Shown one piece after another: positions 17,883 through 26,583 of a DNA stretch of 64,000 bases (the first letter of the stretch is position 1; every line of letters begins with the position of its first letter). The position numbers and the translations under genes are program-made. The notes under the pieces are model-generated. The model ran no database searches. It was given only the letters and a program-made list of their open reading frames with translations, and was not told where the DNA came from. The stretch is from an uncultured Candidatus Cenarchaeum sp. (GTDB taxonomy: Archaea > Thermoproteota > Nitrososphaeria > Nitrososphaerales > Nitrosopumilaceae), in contig OY282369.1 in assembly GCA_958295735.1 (NCBI GenBank), positions 2,332,983 to 2,396,982 of the forward strand. The letters run 5' to 3'.

Positions 17883-18061
17883 CGGCCCTTCCGACCGGCC
17901 GGAGCGGGGCCCGGAGGCGCGGCCCCGCCCGCGTTCCGGGCAGCCCCGGGCCGCGGATGCCGCCGGCCGGACCCGCTCCCTGCGGGGGGCCCCGCCCCCG
18001 CCTGCCGGCGCGCCGCAGGCGGGGACGGCGCCGGCCGGCCCCCTCCCGAGGGCGCCCGCGG

Positions 18062-18706
18062 TCATGATCCCCCGCCGTCCGCACGATCCCAATGCCGGAG
18101 CCTGGCCTCCTCGGTGATCCTTGCCATGTAATCATCCGGTATCGCAACCGGCAACGCATCGACCGTGTGACGGATCACCTGCGGCCAGTCGCACGGCATG
18201 GGTGCATCGATCCAAGAATTTGCGTGCAGGAACTTGTACGCCAGGGTCCCCTCGCGCTCTTCCAATCCCAGGTATTTCAGGATCGTTACGCCCGTACCAT
18301 TGTCCGGTTCACGCGTGGAGCGGGGGTGCGGCGGCACGTCGTCCTTGTCAATGCACGTGACTACAAACGTCTGCCCCACCCCGATCCGATCTACGTGCGA
18401 GAACGCCGGCGGGCTGTAAACCTTCTCCCCGGTATTCCTGTATATGCCATAGTCGTTTTGCCCGAACCTCACCTCGATCGTCTTGTGGTCGACGATGGAG
18501 ATCTCCTCGAGAGTTGCATAGTACCTCTCGCCGTTTTTTTTCTCCACCTGCTCGTAGTGGATGTCGTGCAGCCGGTGATCGATGGTCGAGTTGGCCACCG
18601 GCAGGCGGTAGACAAAAAATCCGTACACCGGCTCGTAGACGAGCACAGCCAGTGCAATGCAGGACAGGACAGTGGCGGCCGCAAGCAATGTGCTGTTCAT
18701 CGGCAT
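18062..18706 (-). CDS. cassette 1 membrane partner
   Basis: A 214-residue protein with one N-terminal hydrophobic segment (about 7-31, LLAAATVLSCIALAVLVYEP) that acts as a signal anchor; the rest (VYRLPVANSTIDHRLHDIHY onward) is predicted to be outside. It starts 24 bases after the stop of the secreted protein at 18731-19933, so the two are probably co-transcribed from the TATA at 19960. The copy at 23748-24395 is almost identical, except for a dense patch (RNTGEKV here, GQEAWVKI there, residues about 89-96) and scattered changes. No known domain is recognised. Confidence 0.7.
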   Translation of the reverse strand: MPMNSTLLAAATVLSCIALAVLVYEPVYGFFVYRLPVANSTIDHRLHDIHYEQVEKKNGERYYATLEEISIVDHKTIEVRFGQNDYGIYRNTGEKVYSPPAFSHVDRIGVGQTFVVTCIDKDDVPPHPRSTREPDNGTGVTILKYLGLEEREGTLAYKFLHANSWIDAPMPCDWPQVIRHTVDALPVAIPDDYMARITEEARLRHWDRADGGGS

Positions 18707-18730
18707 AAAAAAAGGCGGTGTTGCCGTAGT

Positions 18731-19933
18731 TTATCTCTGTATGTATGCATTGGTCGTGCCCGTCAGTGACCCGCGCCATACGGAGGTAGAGCTAAACGGC
18801 AGACTGACCTCCTTGAAGTCAAACGCACATCCGTATCTTGCGTCAAATCCTGTACAATGCGTTACTATGCCAACATTGAATTCTGCGTGCACAACATTGT
18901 AGGTACTGGATCTGCTGTCGCCCGTGCCGCAAGATACTACACTGAGCTGCGCGCCAGGTTCTGTTGCATGCCTAGTCCCAGGTACGTGGAGGCTGATGTT
19001 GTATGTGCCGGTAGTGGTGACATCGGCCGAAATCCTGCAGTTGTCATAATTACAGTCCCAAGGTTCCATGTGTGCCATCGTGCGGTGTTCTGCATCCGGC
19101 CATACCGCGTATGCGGCCGGCAGAAAGTAGTCCATCATCGTGGCGGTTGGTATGGTTGTCGGGATCCCATCGGGAACATCCCTCTCGTACAGCTTGTTGT
19201 CCCTGACTTTCCTCGCGAACGTAGAGTCGCAGTCGGGATCATGGTCGCACGACGCAATGAGTGCGGTGATTGCCCAGAATGCCCCGTCGGTTGACGCGAG
19301 CTCGTACGGAATGTTGCCGTGCCTCGCCTGCTCGTCGAACGCGGCGACCGCCTGCGAGACGAGGGCCGGGCCGAGTTCGTCTTTCAGTGCGTCTATCCGC
19401 GCATCGATGTCCCTGGCGGTGTCCGGCACGGCGTATCTCGCGGCGACCCAGTCGTGGAAGCGCTTCTCCGGCTCTGTCGCGGAGTACGCGCCCTGCAGTT
19501 TGTCCAGCGCCTTGGCGAGAGCCACCAACTCGAAGCCGTTTCCGGCCTCGCCGGTCATGACATCGAAGTTTTGGGCCACCACGGCTGTCCTTTTCATGGC
19601 CTCGTTCCATCCGTTCTTCTCCGCGCCGTCGTATGCAACGTACGCCCTTATTGCCGCCTGCTTCTCCTCGAACTCCGGATCGCTGAGCTTTTGCGCCACC
19701 CATTCCGGGTCGTTCCTGTCCAGCATCACGCCGTCGGGGATCTTGCCGTACTGTTTTGCGGGATCGAACTCTTGCGTCCCAATCTCGCGTGTCGCGTTGC
19801 CGGTCCCGGTATCGTTGTATTGTGTGACAGGAAGTTTGTCGTCCATCACTTCGGACGCTGCGTAAGGCATTGCGGCAAATGGCAAAACCACAGCAGCAAT
19901 CATGGCAAACAAAACCGTCTTGTGTTTTTGCAT
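18731..19933 (-). CDS. cassette 1 secreted protein
   Basis: A 400-residue protein with a Sec-type signal peptide (MQKHKTVLFAMIAAVVLPFA, cleavage likely after MPYAA). The middle is helical and charged (residues about 35-250). The C-terminal 125 residues are Cys-rich (CDHDPDC, CNYDNC, VSCGTGD, HCTGF, YGC) and look like a disulfide-bonded beta-rich domain with TTTGTYNISLHVPG. The conserved leaderless position is ATG 19938 (ATGACATGCAAAAAC), but one A is missing compared with copy 2 (CACAAGACGG versus CACAAAGACGG). The ATG 5 bases further on (19933) is therefore the in-frame start. Residues 1-275 are nearly identical to copy 2, while the C-terminal domain differs at many positions. No family recognised. 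Confidence 0.7.
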   Translation of the reverse strand: MQKHKTVLFAMIAAVVLPFAAMPYAASEVMDDKLPVTQYNDTGTGNATREIGTQEFDPAKQYGKIPDGVMLDRNDPEWVAQKLSDPEFEEKQAAIRAYVAYDGAEKNGWNEAMKRTAVVAQNFDVMTGEAGNGFELVALAKALDKLQGAYSATEPEKRFHDWVAARYAVPDTARDIDARIDALKDELGPALVSQAVAAFDEQARHGNIPYELASTDGAFWAITALIASCDHDPDCDSTFARKVRDNKLYERDVPDGIPTTIPTATMMDYFLPAAYAVWPDAEHRTMAHMEPWDCNYDNCRISADVTTTGTYNISLHVPGTRHATEPGAQLSVVSCGTGDSRSSTYNVVHAEFNVGIVTHCTGFDARYGCAFDFKEVSLPFSSTSVWRGSLTGTTNAYIQR

Positions 19934-19947
19934 GTCATTGCCAATAC

Positions 19948-19969
19948 TACGTCCCTGCGTTATATAAGG
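19948..19969 (-). promoter_or_regulatory. cassette promoter P1
   Basis: Minus strand CTTATATAACGCAGGGACGTAG. The same YTTATATAACGCRGGNRCGYAG-like core precedes all five cassettes. The TATA (19960-19967) is about 25 bases from the start codons. Confidence 0.8.
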
Positions 19970-19979
19970 AGTTATATCC

Positions 19980-20622
19980 CGTTATGGCGTGCCTCCGCCA
20001 CGCGACCTCCCCCAATCACCATTCACGATCATGCTGGGGGCATCGAGGAGCGATGCCGACGTATGGGAGTCCGTGAGTTTTGTTTGGAACGGAGACAGAC
20101 GCGCTTCGCGCGGCGCAGATGTTGCGCCGTTGGTCGGCGCCGGCGCCCCCCCGCCCCGCGCGTTGAGCTACACCCGGGGGTTCCTGGCGGCGAGGGCGGA
20201 GTTGATCTTCCCGCCCCGCGCGAGTTCCTCCTCCAGCTGCTTGCTTGCTTCCCCGCGCGGGCGCGGGCCGCCGCCGCACGCCTTCTTGCACGCCCGTCCC
20301 TTGCCCCGCGTTATCCCCGCCTGCTTTTCGATCTTCTACTCCGGCCCCGCGTCTCCGCGCTGGGCCTTGCAACCGCCGCGTCGCGGGTCGCGAGGGTCCC
20401 GCCGCCGGCCCTCTTGCGGGAGCGCCTGAACTTCGCCGTTTGTGATGGGCAAGAACAACGAACTGTAAAAAAACCTCCAATTAACGCCGTTTAAAAACAT
20501 GGCGTAGAAATCCGCCTTCAACCAACCGCTGTTGCGCGGCCTGGGATTTTGCCCGCACGTCTGGAATGCCCGCGAATCTTCCTCACAAGCGTGATCTCGT
20601 GCCGTTCTCATCCATCCACTTA
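19980..20622. other. duplicated spacer with degraded coding remnants
   Basis: Contains TATGGCGTGCCTCCGCC (19983), a small perfect hairpin GCATCGAGGAGCGATGC (20040), and minus-strand frames with traces such as KQLEEELARGGKIN that need frame changes. The last 40 bases (20583-20622) are the final codons of the membrane gene seen intact at 26273-26578, cut by the IS. No intact gene. Confidence 0.45.
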
Positions 20623-21602
20623 TAGCCGCGTAAATAAGTAACTGAGCTAATCGCGGGCGTTCATTCGGGTTGTTTTTGCGGACGCGGCGCGCCGGCACGC
20701 GCGGGGCCCGACCGCGCGCGGCGCCGTCAGATGATCTTCGCGACGGGCTCCCTGAACAGAAACCGCGTGACGTCCAGGTGGAACCGGTGCGTCCTCAGGT
20801 ATTCCATCGACTTCGCGATCCTCGCGTCCACCGTCGGGTAGACCTGGTGCGCGTGCGGCTGCCGCTTGAGCGTGTTCCAGCAGGATTCGACCGGGTTGAG
20901 TTCGGGCCACCCGGTGGGGAAGTACCCGATGCGCACGAGTCCCTCGTTGTCCTTTACGAACTCGTTCGTGCCGATCGATCGGTGCGGCGTCGCCCTGTCC
21001 ACGAGCAGCGCCACCGGGCCGTGCCGTGCCGTCACGCGCCTGAAGAACTTGATCGTCGTCTCCGTGTCGAACCTCTGCGCGTTCATGAACACCTGGTCGC
21101 CGTTCATGGACAGCGCCCCGAAGATCATCCTGCGCGTGTGGTTCCCCGTGTACCACTCGTAGGCCCGCTTCCCGACCAGCGTCCACAAGCTCCGCCTGGG
21201 CTGGTAGTCGTGCAGCAGGCTGCACTCGTCCACCACGAACGGCAGAAATCCGTCGTTTTCCGCCTCCAGGAGCCACGGTTTCAGCCATTTTTGCCACTTT
21301 GCTACGTTTTCGACCGACTCCCTCCTGGCGTGCACCGGCTCGGGGACCTTGGGGGAATAGCCGCCGTCGCGCAGCTTGCGGCGCACCGCCCCCTCGCTGT
21401 ACGCGATGCCGGTCTTCTCCTTCACCTTCTCCGCGAGCAGCTTCGGGAACCTGCACGGCGCGTCCCCCTCTTCCATGAATTCGGTGAGCTTCCGGTTCGT
21501 CATCTTGGGCGGGCGGCCGGGGCGGGGGCGATCGCTAAGGCCCTTGAGCCCTTCCCGCAGGTAGCGCTCGTGCCACGCCCTGATCGTGCTGTACGGCTTG
21601 TA

Positions 21603-22902
21603 TAGCCGCGTAAATAAGTAACTGAGCTAATCGCGGGCGTTCATTCGGGTTGTTTTTGCGGACGCGGCGCGCCGGCACGCGCGGGGCCCGACCGCGCGCG
21701 GCGCCGTCAGATGATCTTCGCGACGGGCTCCCTGAACAGAAACCGCGTGACGTCCAGGTGGAACCGGTGCGTCCTCAGGTATTCCATCGACTTCGCGATC
21801 CTCGCGTCCACCGTCGGGTAGACCTGGTGCGCGTGCGGCTGCCGCTTGAGCGTGTTCCAGCAGGATTCGACCGGGTTGAGTTCGGGCCACCCGGTGGGGA
21901 AGTACCCGATGCGCACGAGTCCCTCGTTGTCCTTTACGAACTCGTTCGTGCCGATCGATCGGTGCGGCGTCGCCCTGTCCACGAGCAGCGCCGCCGGGCC
22001 GTGCCGTGCCGTCACGCGCCTGAAGAACTTGATCGTCGTCTCCGTGTCGAACCTCTGCGCGTTCATGAACACCTGGTCGCCGTTCATGGACAGCGCCCCG
22101 AAGATCATCCTGCGCGTGTGGTTCCCCGTGTACCACTCGTAGGCCCGCTTCCCGACCAGCGTCCACAAGCTCCGCCTGGGCTGGTAGTCGTGCAGCAGGC
22201 TGCTCTCGTCCACCACGAACGGCAGAAATCCGTCGTTTTCCGCCTTTTGGAGCCAATGTTTCAGCCATTTTTGCCACTTTGCTACGTTTTCGACCGACTC
22301 CCTCCTGGCGTGCACCGGCTCGGGGACCTTGGGGGAATAGCCGCCGTCGCGCAGCTTGCGGCGCACCGCCCCCTCGCTGTACGCGATGCCGGTCTTCTCC
22401 TTCACCTTCTCCGCGAGCAGCTTCGGGAACCTGGACAGCGTGTCCCCCTCTTCCATGAATTCGGTGAGCTTCCGGTTTGTTATCTTGGGCGGGCGGCCGG
22501 GGCGGGGGCGATCGCTAAGGCCCTTGAGCCCTTCCCGCAGGTAGCGCTCGTGCCACGCCCTGATCGTGTTGTACGACTTGTACATGATCCTCGCGACTTC
22601 CCTGTAGCTTTCCTTCTCGATCACGATCCTGCAGATTCCGTGGATCCTCGTCCTCTTGCGGGGATCCTTTTCCGTCACGAGGGCGTGCATGAGCTCCGCG
22701 CGGGTCAGCATGCCGTGCCCTCGAAAACAATCTAAATGAACGTTCCGGATCGGCCGGGCGTTTTTTCCTAATTATTGCGCAATTTGATCCCTCGCGACTA
22801 GGGGCGAGGCACCCGCGAAAAACGGCCCGAATCAGCCCCCAGACTAGCTCAATTACTTATTCCGCCGCCGAAGACCAGCTCAGTTACTTATTTCCGTGGC
22901 TA
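21603..22902. mobile_element. IS630-type element B, copy 2 (1300 bp, complete)
   Basis: Same terminal repeats as copy 1, inserted at TA within copy 1 (GGCTTG-TA before, TA-CATGATCC after), giving a clean TA duplication. A subterminal repeat of the end (CTAGCTCAATTACTTATTCC) lies about 30 bases inside the right end in all copies. Confidence 0.9.
21707..22711 (-). CDS. IS630-family transposase (element B, copy 2)
   Basis: An intact 334-residue transposase. Helix-turn-helix region at about 25-75 (SYREVARIMYKSYNTIRAWH), then GRPPK, and the DDE core with D168 (FVVDESSLLHD), D245 (LLVDRATPHRS) and E282 (LNPVESCWN); the last two are 36 residues apart, normal for IS630. ATG 22711 is the start shared by all three copies. 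It differs from copy 3 at a few positions (for example VDESS versus VDECS) and is probably functional. Confidence 0.9.
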   Translation of the reverse strand: MLTRAELMHALVTEKDPRKRTRIHGICRIVIEKESYREVARIMYKSYNTIRAWHERYLREGLKGLSDRPRPGRPPKITNRKLTEFMEEGDTLSRFPKLLAEKVKEKTGIAYSEGAVRRKLRDGGYSPKVPEPVHARRESVENVAKWQKWLKHWLQKAENDGFLPFVVDESSLLHDYQPRRSLWTLVGKRAYEWYTGNHTRRMIFGALSMNGDQVFMNAQRFDTETTIKFFRRVTARHGPAALLVDRATPHRSIGTNEFVKDNEGLVRIGYFPTGWPELNPVESCWNTLKRQPHAHQVYPTVDARIAKSMEYLRTHRFHLDVTRFLFREPVAKII

Positions 22903-23226
22903 TACATGATCCTCGCGACTTCCCTGTAGCTTTCCTTCTCGATCACGATCCTGCAGATTCCGTGGATCCTCGTCCTCTCGCGGGGATCCTTTTCCGTCAC
23001 GAGGGCGTGCATGAGCTCCGCGCGGGTCAGCATGCCGTGCCCTCGAAAACAATCTAAATGAACGTTCCGGATCGGCCGGGCGTTTTTTCCTAATTATTGC
23101 GCAATTTGATCCCTCGCGACTCGGGGCGAGGCGCCCGCGAAAAGCGGCCCGAATCGGCTCCCAGACTAGCTCAATTACTTATTCCGCCGCCGAAGACCAG
23201 CTCAGTTACTTATTTCCGTGGCTATA

Positions 23227-23410
23227 CCTGGACAGGGGGTCCCCGGAGGCGGCCCGCCGCGCGGCGGCCGGGCCGGCGCCCGGCGGGGGGGCGTGGCCGT
23301 TCCCCGAGCCCGCGGACGCGGACGCGGACGCGGATGCGGATGCGGGCAAAACTGCCTCAAAATCGTGAGCTATTACGTCATTTGTCACTCGTGCGAATGC
23401 GCATTATCTC
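23227..23410. other. short spacer with hexamer repeats; possible truncated ORF
   Basis: Contains GCGGAC/GCGGAT hexamers repeated about six times (23306-23342). A minus-strand frame from 23388 (MTNDVIAHDFEAVLPASASA) runs into the IS right end at 23225 and may be a gene start cut off by the IS rearrangement. There is no independent support. Confidence 0.3.
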
Positions 23411-23569
23411 CAGTGGGTGCGCCCCCACGGGAAGTGCCCCGCCTCCAACTCGCACACGCCCGTGATCCTCCCTGCCGGCGCGCCCCGCCGCTGGGAAACC
23501 GGCGACTTCATGCTGTGCAGGTCGTTCGGGATGCTGGATCCCATCCCCCACGTGTACGGCGTGGAATGA
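23411..23569 (+). pseudogene. 3' fragment of Cys-rich paralogue C
   Basis: The last 52 codons of the gene at 17082-17882 (QWVRPHGKCPASNSH to PHVYGVE and stop), carried along at the edge of the duplication. There is no start or upstream domain. Confidence 0.85.
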
Positions 23570-23747
23570 CGGCCCTTCCGACCGGCCGGAGCGGGGCCCG
23601 GAGGCGCGGCCCCGCCCGCGTTCCGGGCGGCCCCGGGCCGCGGATGCCGCCGGCCGGCCCCGCCCCCTGCGGGGGCCCCGCCCCCGCCTGCCGGCGCGCC
23701 GCAGGCGGGGACGGCAGCGGCCGGCCCCCTCCCGAGGGCGCCCGCGG

Positions 23748-24395
23748 TCATGATCCGTCATCGTCTGCACGATCCCAATGCCGGAGCCTGGCTTCCTCGG
23801 TGATCCTTGCCATGTAATCATCCGGTATCGCAACCGGCAACGCATCGACCGTGTGACGGATCACCTGCGGCCAGTCGCACGGCATGGGGGCCTCGATCCA
23901 GGAGTTTGCGTGCAGGAACTTGTACGCCAGGGTCCCCTCGCGCTCTTCCAATCCCAGGTATTTCAGGATCGTTATGCCCGTGCCATTGTCCGGTTCACGT
24001 GTGGAGCGGGGGTCCGGCGGCACGTCGTCCTTGTCAATGCACGTGACTACAAACGTCTGCCCCACCCCGATCCGCTCTACGTGCGAGAACACCGGCGGGC
24101 TGTAAATCTTCACCCAGGCCTCCTGCCCGTATATGCCATAGTCGTTTTGCCCGAACCTCACCTCGATCGTCTTGTGGTCGACGATGGAGATCTCCTCAAG
24201 AGTTGCATAGTACCTCTCGCCGTTTTTTTTCTCCACCTGCTCGTAGTGGATGTCGTGCAGCCGGTGATCGATGGTTGAGTTGGCCACCGGCAGGCGGTAG
24301 ACAAAAAATCCGTGCACCGGCTCGTAGACGAGCACAGCCAGGGCAATGCAGGACAGGACTGCCGTAGCTGCAAGCAATCTGCTGTTCATCGGCAT
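23748..24395 (-). CDS. cassette 2 membrane partner
   Basis: A 215-residue signal-anchor protein, paralogue of 18062-18706. N-terminal hydrophobic segment at about 7-31 (LLAATAVLSCIALAVLVYEP). It begins 24 bases after the upstream secreted gene ends, as in cassette 1. It differs from cassette 1 mainly at residues about 89-96 (GQEAWVKI) plus about ten single changes (for example HPRST to DPRST, and a DDGS tail instead of GGGS). The long exact stretches on each side make the patch stand out. Function unknown. Confidence 0.7.
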   Translation of the reverse strand: MPMNSRLLAATAVLSCIALAVLVYEPVHGFFVYRLPVANSTIDHRLHDIHYEQVEKKNGERYYATLEEISIVDHKTIEVRFGQNDYGIYGQEAWVKIYSPPVFSHVERIGVGQTFVVTCIDKDDVPPDPRSTREPDNGTGITILKYLGLEEREGTLAYKFLHANSWIEAPMPCDWPQVIRHTVDALPVAIPDDYMARITEEARLRHWDRADDDGS

Positions 24396-24419
24396 AAAAA
24401 AAGGCGGTGTTGCCGTAGT

Positions 24420-25628
24420 TTATCTCTGTATGTATGCATTGGTCGTGCCCGTCAGGGACCCGAGCCATACAGTAGTAGGACTAAACGGCAGACTGATATT
24501 CGTCCGGTCGTTCGCACATCCATAGCCTACGTCAAATCCTGTCCAATACGTCACTACGCCAATACTGAATTCTGCGCGCGCAACATTGTAGGTACTGGAT
24601 TTGCTGTCGCCCGTGCCGCAAGAGACCACGCTGAGCTCTACACCGGGTCTTGTTGCATGTCTACCATCGGGGACTCTGAGATTGATGCTGTATGTGCCGG
24701 TAGTGGTGACGTCGGTCGAAATCTTGCAGTTGCCATAATTACATCTCCAAGGCTCCATGTGTGCCATCGTGCGGTGCTCTGCATCTAGCCATTCCGCGTA
24801 TGCGGCCGGCAGAAAGTAGTCCATCATCGTGGCGGTTGGCACGGTTGTCGGGATCCCCTCGGGAACATCCCTCTCGTACAGCTTGTTGTCCCTGACTTTC
24901 CTCGCGAACGTAGAGTCGCAGTCGGGATCATGGTCGCACGTCGCAATGAGTGCGGTGATTGCCCAGAATGCCTCGTCGGTTGACGCGAGCTCGTACGGAA
25001 TGTTGCCGTGCCTCGCCTGCTCGTCGAACGCGGCGACCGCCTGCGAGACGAGGGCCGGGCCAAGTTCGTCTTTCAGTGCGTCTATCCGCGCATCGATGTC
25101 CCTGGCGGTGTCCGGCACGGCGTATCTCGCGGCGATCCAGTCGTGGAAGCGCTTCTCCGGCTCTGTCGCGGAGTACGCGCCCTGCAGTTTGTCCAGCGCC
25201 TTGGCGAGAGCCACCAACTCGAAGCCGTTTCCGGCCTCGCCGGTCATGACATCGAAGTTTTGGGCCACCACGGCTGTCCTTTTCATGGCCTCGTTCCATC
25301 CGTTCTTCTCCGCGCCGTCGTATGCAACGTACGCCCTTATTGCCGCCTGCTTCTCCTCGAACTCCGGATCGCTGAGCTTTTGCGCCACCCATTCCGGGTC
25401 GTTCCTGTCCAGCATCACGCCGTCGGGGATCTTGCCGTACTGTTTTGCGGGATCGAACTCTTGCGTCCCAATCTCGCGTGTCGCGTTGCCGGTCCCGGTA
25501 TTGTTGTATTGTGTGACAGGAAGTTTGTCGTCCATCACTTCGGACGCTGCGTAAGGCATTGCGGCAAATGGCAAAACCACAGCAGCAATCATGGCAAACA
25601 AAACCGTCTTTGTGTTTTTGCATGTCAT
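24420..25628 (-). CDS. cassette 2 secreted protein
   Basis: A 402-residue protein starting at ATG 25628 (MTCKNTKTVLFAMIAAVVLP), about 25 bases from the TATA at 25650. The MTCKN leader is shared with the protease at 26584-27825, whose mature part is unrelated. The signal peptide ends near MPYAA. The N-terminal two-thirds is almost the same as in cassette 1. In the C-terminal Cys-rich domain many residues differ: CNYGNCKISTDV, VPDGRHATRPGVELS, YWTGFDVGYGCANDRTNISL and TTVWLGS replace CNYDNCRISADV, VPGTRHATEPGAQLS, HCTGFDARYGCAFDFKEVSL and TSVWRGS. One Cys (HCTGF) is lost here. No family recognised. Confidence 0.75.
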   Translation of the reverse strand: MTCKNTKTVLFAMIAAVVLPFAAMPYAASEVMDDKLPVTQYNNTGTGNATREIGTQEFDPAKQYGKIPDGVMLDRNDPEWVAQKLSDPEFEEKQAAIRAYVAYDGAEKNGWNEAMKRTAVVAQNFDVMTGEAGNGFELVALAKALDKLQGAYSATEPEKRFHDWIAARYAVPDTARDIDARIDALKDELGPALVSQAVAAFDEQARHGNIPYELASTDEAFWAITALIATCDHDPDCDSTFARKVRDNKLYERDVPEGIPTTVPTATMMDYFLPAAYAEWLDAEHRTMAHMEPWRCNYGNCKISTDVTTTGTYSINLRVPDGRHATRPGVELSVVSCGTGDSKSSTYNVARAEFSIGVVTYWTGFDVGYGCANDRTNISLPFSPTTVWLGSLTGTTNAYIQR

Positions 25629-25637
25629 TGCCAATAC

Positions 25638-25659
25638 TACGTCCCTGCGTTATATAAGG
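25638..25659 (-). promoter_or_regulatory. cassette promoter P2
   Basis: Identical to P1: CTTATATAACGCAGGGACGTAG on the minus strand, 10 bases upstream of ATG 25628. Confidence 0.8.
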
Positions 25660-25669
25660 AGTTATATCC

Positions 25670-26272
25670 CGTTATGGCGTGCCTCCGCCACGTAACTTCC
25701 CCCAACCACCGCTCACGATCATGCTGGGGGCATCGAGGAGCGATGCCGACGTATGGGAGTCCGTGAGTTTTGTTTGGAACGGAGACAGACGCGCTTCGCG
25801 CGGCGCAGATGTTGCGCCGTTGGTCGGCGCCGGCGCCCCTCTTGCCCCGCGCGCTGAGCTTCACCCCGGGTTTCCTGGCGGCGAGGGCGGGGTTGATCTT
25901 CCCGCCCCGCGCGAGTTCCTCCTTCAGCGCTTGCTTGCTTCCCCGCGCGGGCGCGGGCCGCTGCCGCACGCCTTCTTGCACGCCCGTCCCTTGCCCCGCG
26001 TTATCCCCGTCTGCTTTTCGATCTTCTACTCCGGCCCCGCGTCTCCGCGCTGGGCCTTGCAACTGCCGCGTCGCGGGTCGCGAGGGTCCCGCCGCCGGCC
26101 CTCTTGCGGGAGCGCCTGAACTTCGCCGTTTGTGATGGGCAAGAACAATGAACTGTAAAAAAACCTCCAATTAACGCCGTTTAAAAACATGGCGTAGAAA
26201 TCCGCCTTCAACCAACCGCTGTTGCGCGGCCTGGGATTTTGCCCGCACGTCTGGAATGCCCGCGAATCTTCC
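25670..26272. other. duplicated spacer, no intact gene
   Basis: Copy 2 of the stretch at 19980-20580, with TATGGCGTGCCTCCGCC at 25674 and the same small hairpin. A minus-strand frame reads KQALKEELARGGKINPALAA but is not open over a useful length. Confidence 0.45.
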
Positions 26273-26578
26273 TCACAAGCGTGATCTCGTGCCGTTCTCA
26301 TCCATCCACTTACAACTCATGTTAATTACGTGCGTTCCGTTGTCGTGTGATCTGTCTTTTGAAAGCGTGGGTTTTATTCCAGTATAACAGACAAACTTGA
26401 TTACGAGAAGATCATCGTCTTCGTAATTGATCATGTAATAGTAAACGGTAGAAAAGGCGACAAGGTATGCGATGCCGGCGACGATGACCACCTTGATCGT
26501 CGAAAACGCGGTTTTTTTCTTGTTCGGGGCGCGCTTTGCTACGTCGTACAGCGTGGCAAAAAAAGAAAGGGGGAGCAT
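26273..26578 (-). CDS. cassette 3 membrane partner
   Basis: A 101-residue protein starting at ATG 26578, 5 bases after the stop of the protease gene; in-frame sequence upstream of 26578 lies inside that gene. One hydrophobic helix at about 28-50 (TIKVVIVAGIAYLVAFSTVY) separates a short basic N-terminus (KRAPNKKK) from an outer domain with two Cys (KFVCYTG and NMSCKW). The last 13 codons lie inside the segmental duplication. The same codons at 20583-20622, cut by an IS, show that copy 1 once carried this gene too. Unrelated in sequence to the partners of cassettes 1/2 and 4/5. Confidence 0.65.
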   Translation of the reverse strand: MLPLSFFATLYDVAKRAPNKKKTAFSTIKVVIVAGIAYLVAFSTVYYYMINYEDDDLLVIKFVCYTGIKPTLSKDRSHDNGTHVINMSCKWMDENGTRSRL

Positions 26579-26583
26579 GGATC

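Larger units (their letters stand above)
17724..20622. repeat. 2.9-kb segmental duplication, copy 1
   Basis: Runs from CAGTGGGTGCGCCCC inside paralogue C to CCATCCACT and the TA where IS630-type element B is inserted. The matching copy is 23411-26312. It holds one complete secreted/membrane cassette, its promoter, and the last codons of a third membrane gene. Identity is very high except in short patches of the two cassette genes. Confidence 0.9.
20727..23033 (-). pseudogene. element B copy 1 transposase, interrupted by copy 2
   Basis: The N-terminal codons (ATG at 23033 down to about 22905) and the rest (21600 to 20727) are separated by the nested element. The outer part reads as an intact IS630-family C-terminal two-thirds with FVVDECSLLHD, LLVDRATPHRS and NPVESCWN. 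The split is within MYKSYNTI of the helix-turn-helix region. Confidence 0.85.
20623..23224. mobile_element. IS630-type element B, copy 1, with copy 2 nested inside
   Basis: Ends TAGCCGCGTAAATAAGTAAC (20623) and, inverted, GTTACTTATTTCCGTGGCTA (23205). Removing the nested 1300-bp copy and its TA leaves exactly 1300 bp. The left flank is ...CCACT-TA; the right flank is TA-CCTGGACAGG, which is not what follows CCACTTA in the duplicate at 26310. The flanks therefore come from different sites, so this copy has recombined. Confidence 0.85.
23411..26312. repeat. 2.9-kb segmental duplication, copy 2
   Basis: Second copy of 17724-20622, in direct orientation 5.7 kb away. It extends to CCATCCACTTA within the last codons of the membrane gene at 26273. 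Confidence 0.9.

Noticed and set aside
18940-18990. Serine-protease motif (SCGTGDS) in the cassette 1/2 secreted proteins
   Set aside because: There is no GDSGG context and no matching His and Asp motifs; the resemblance is a short coincidence.
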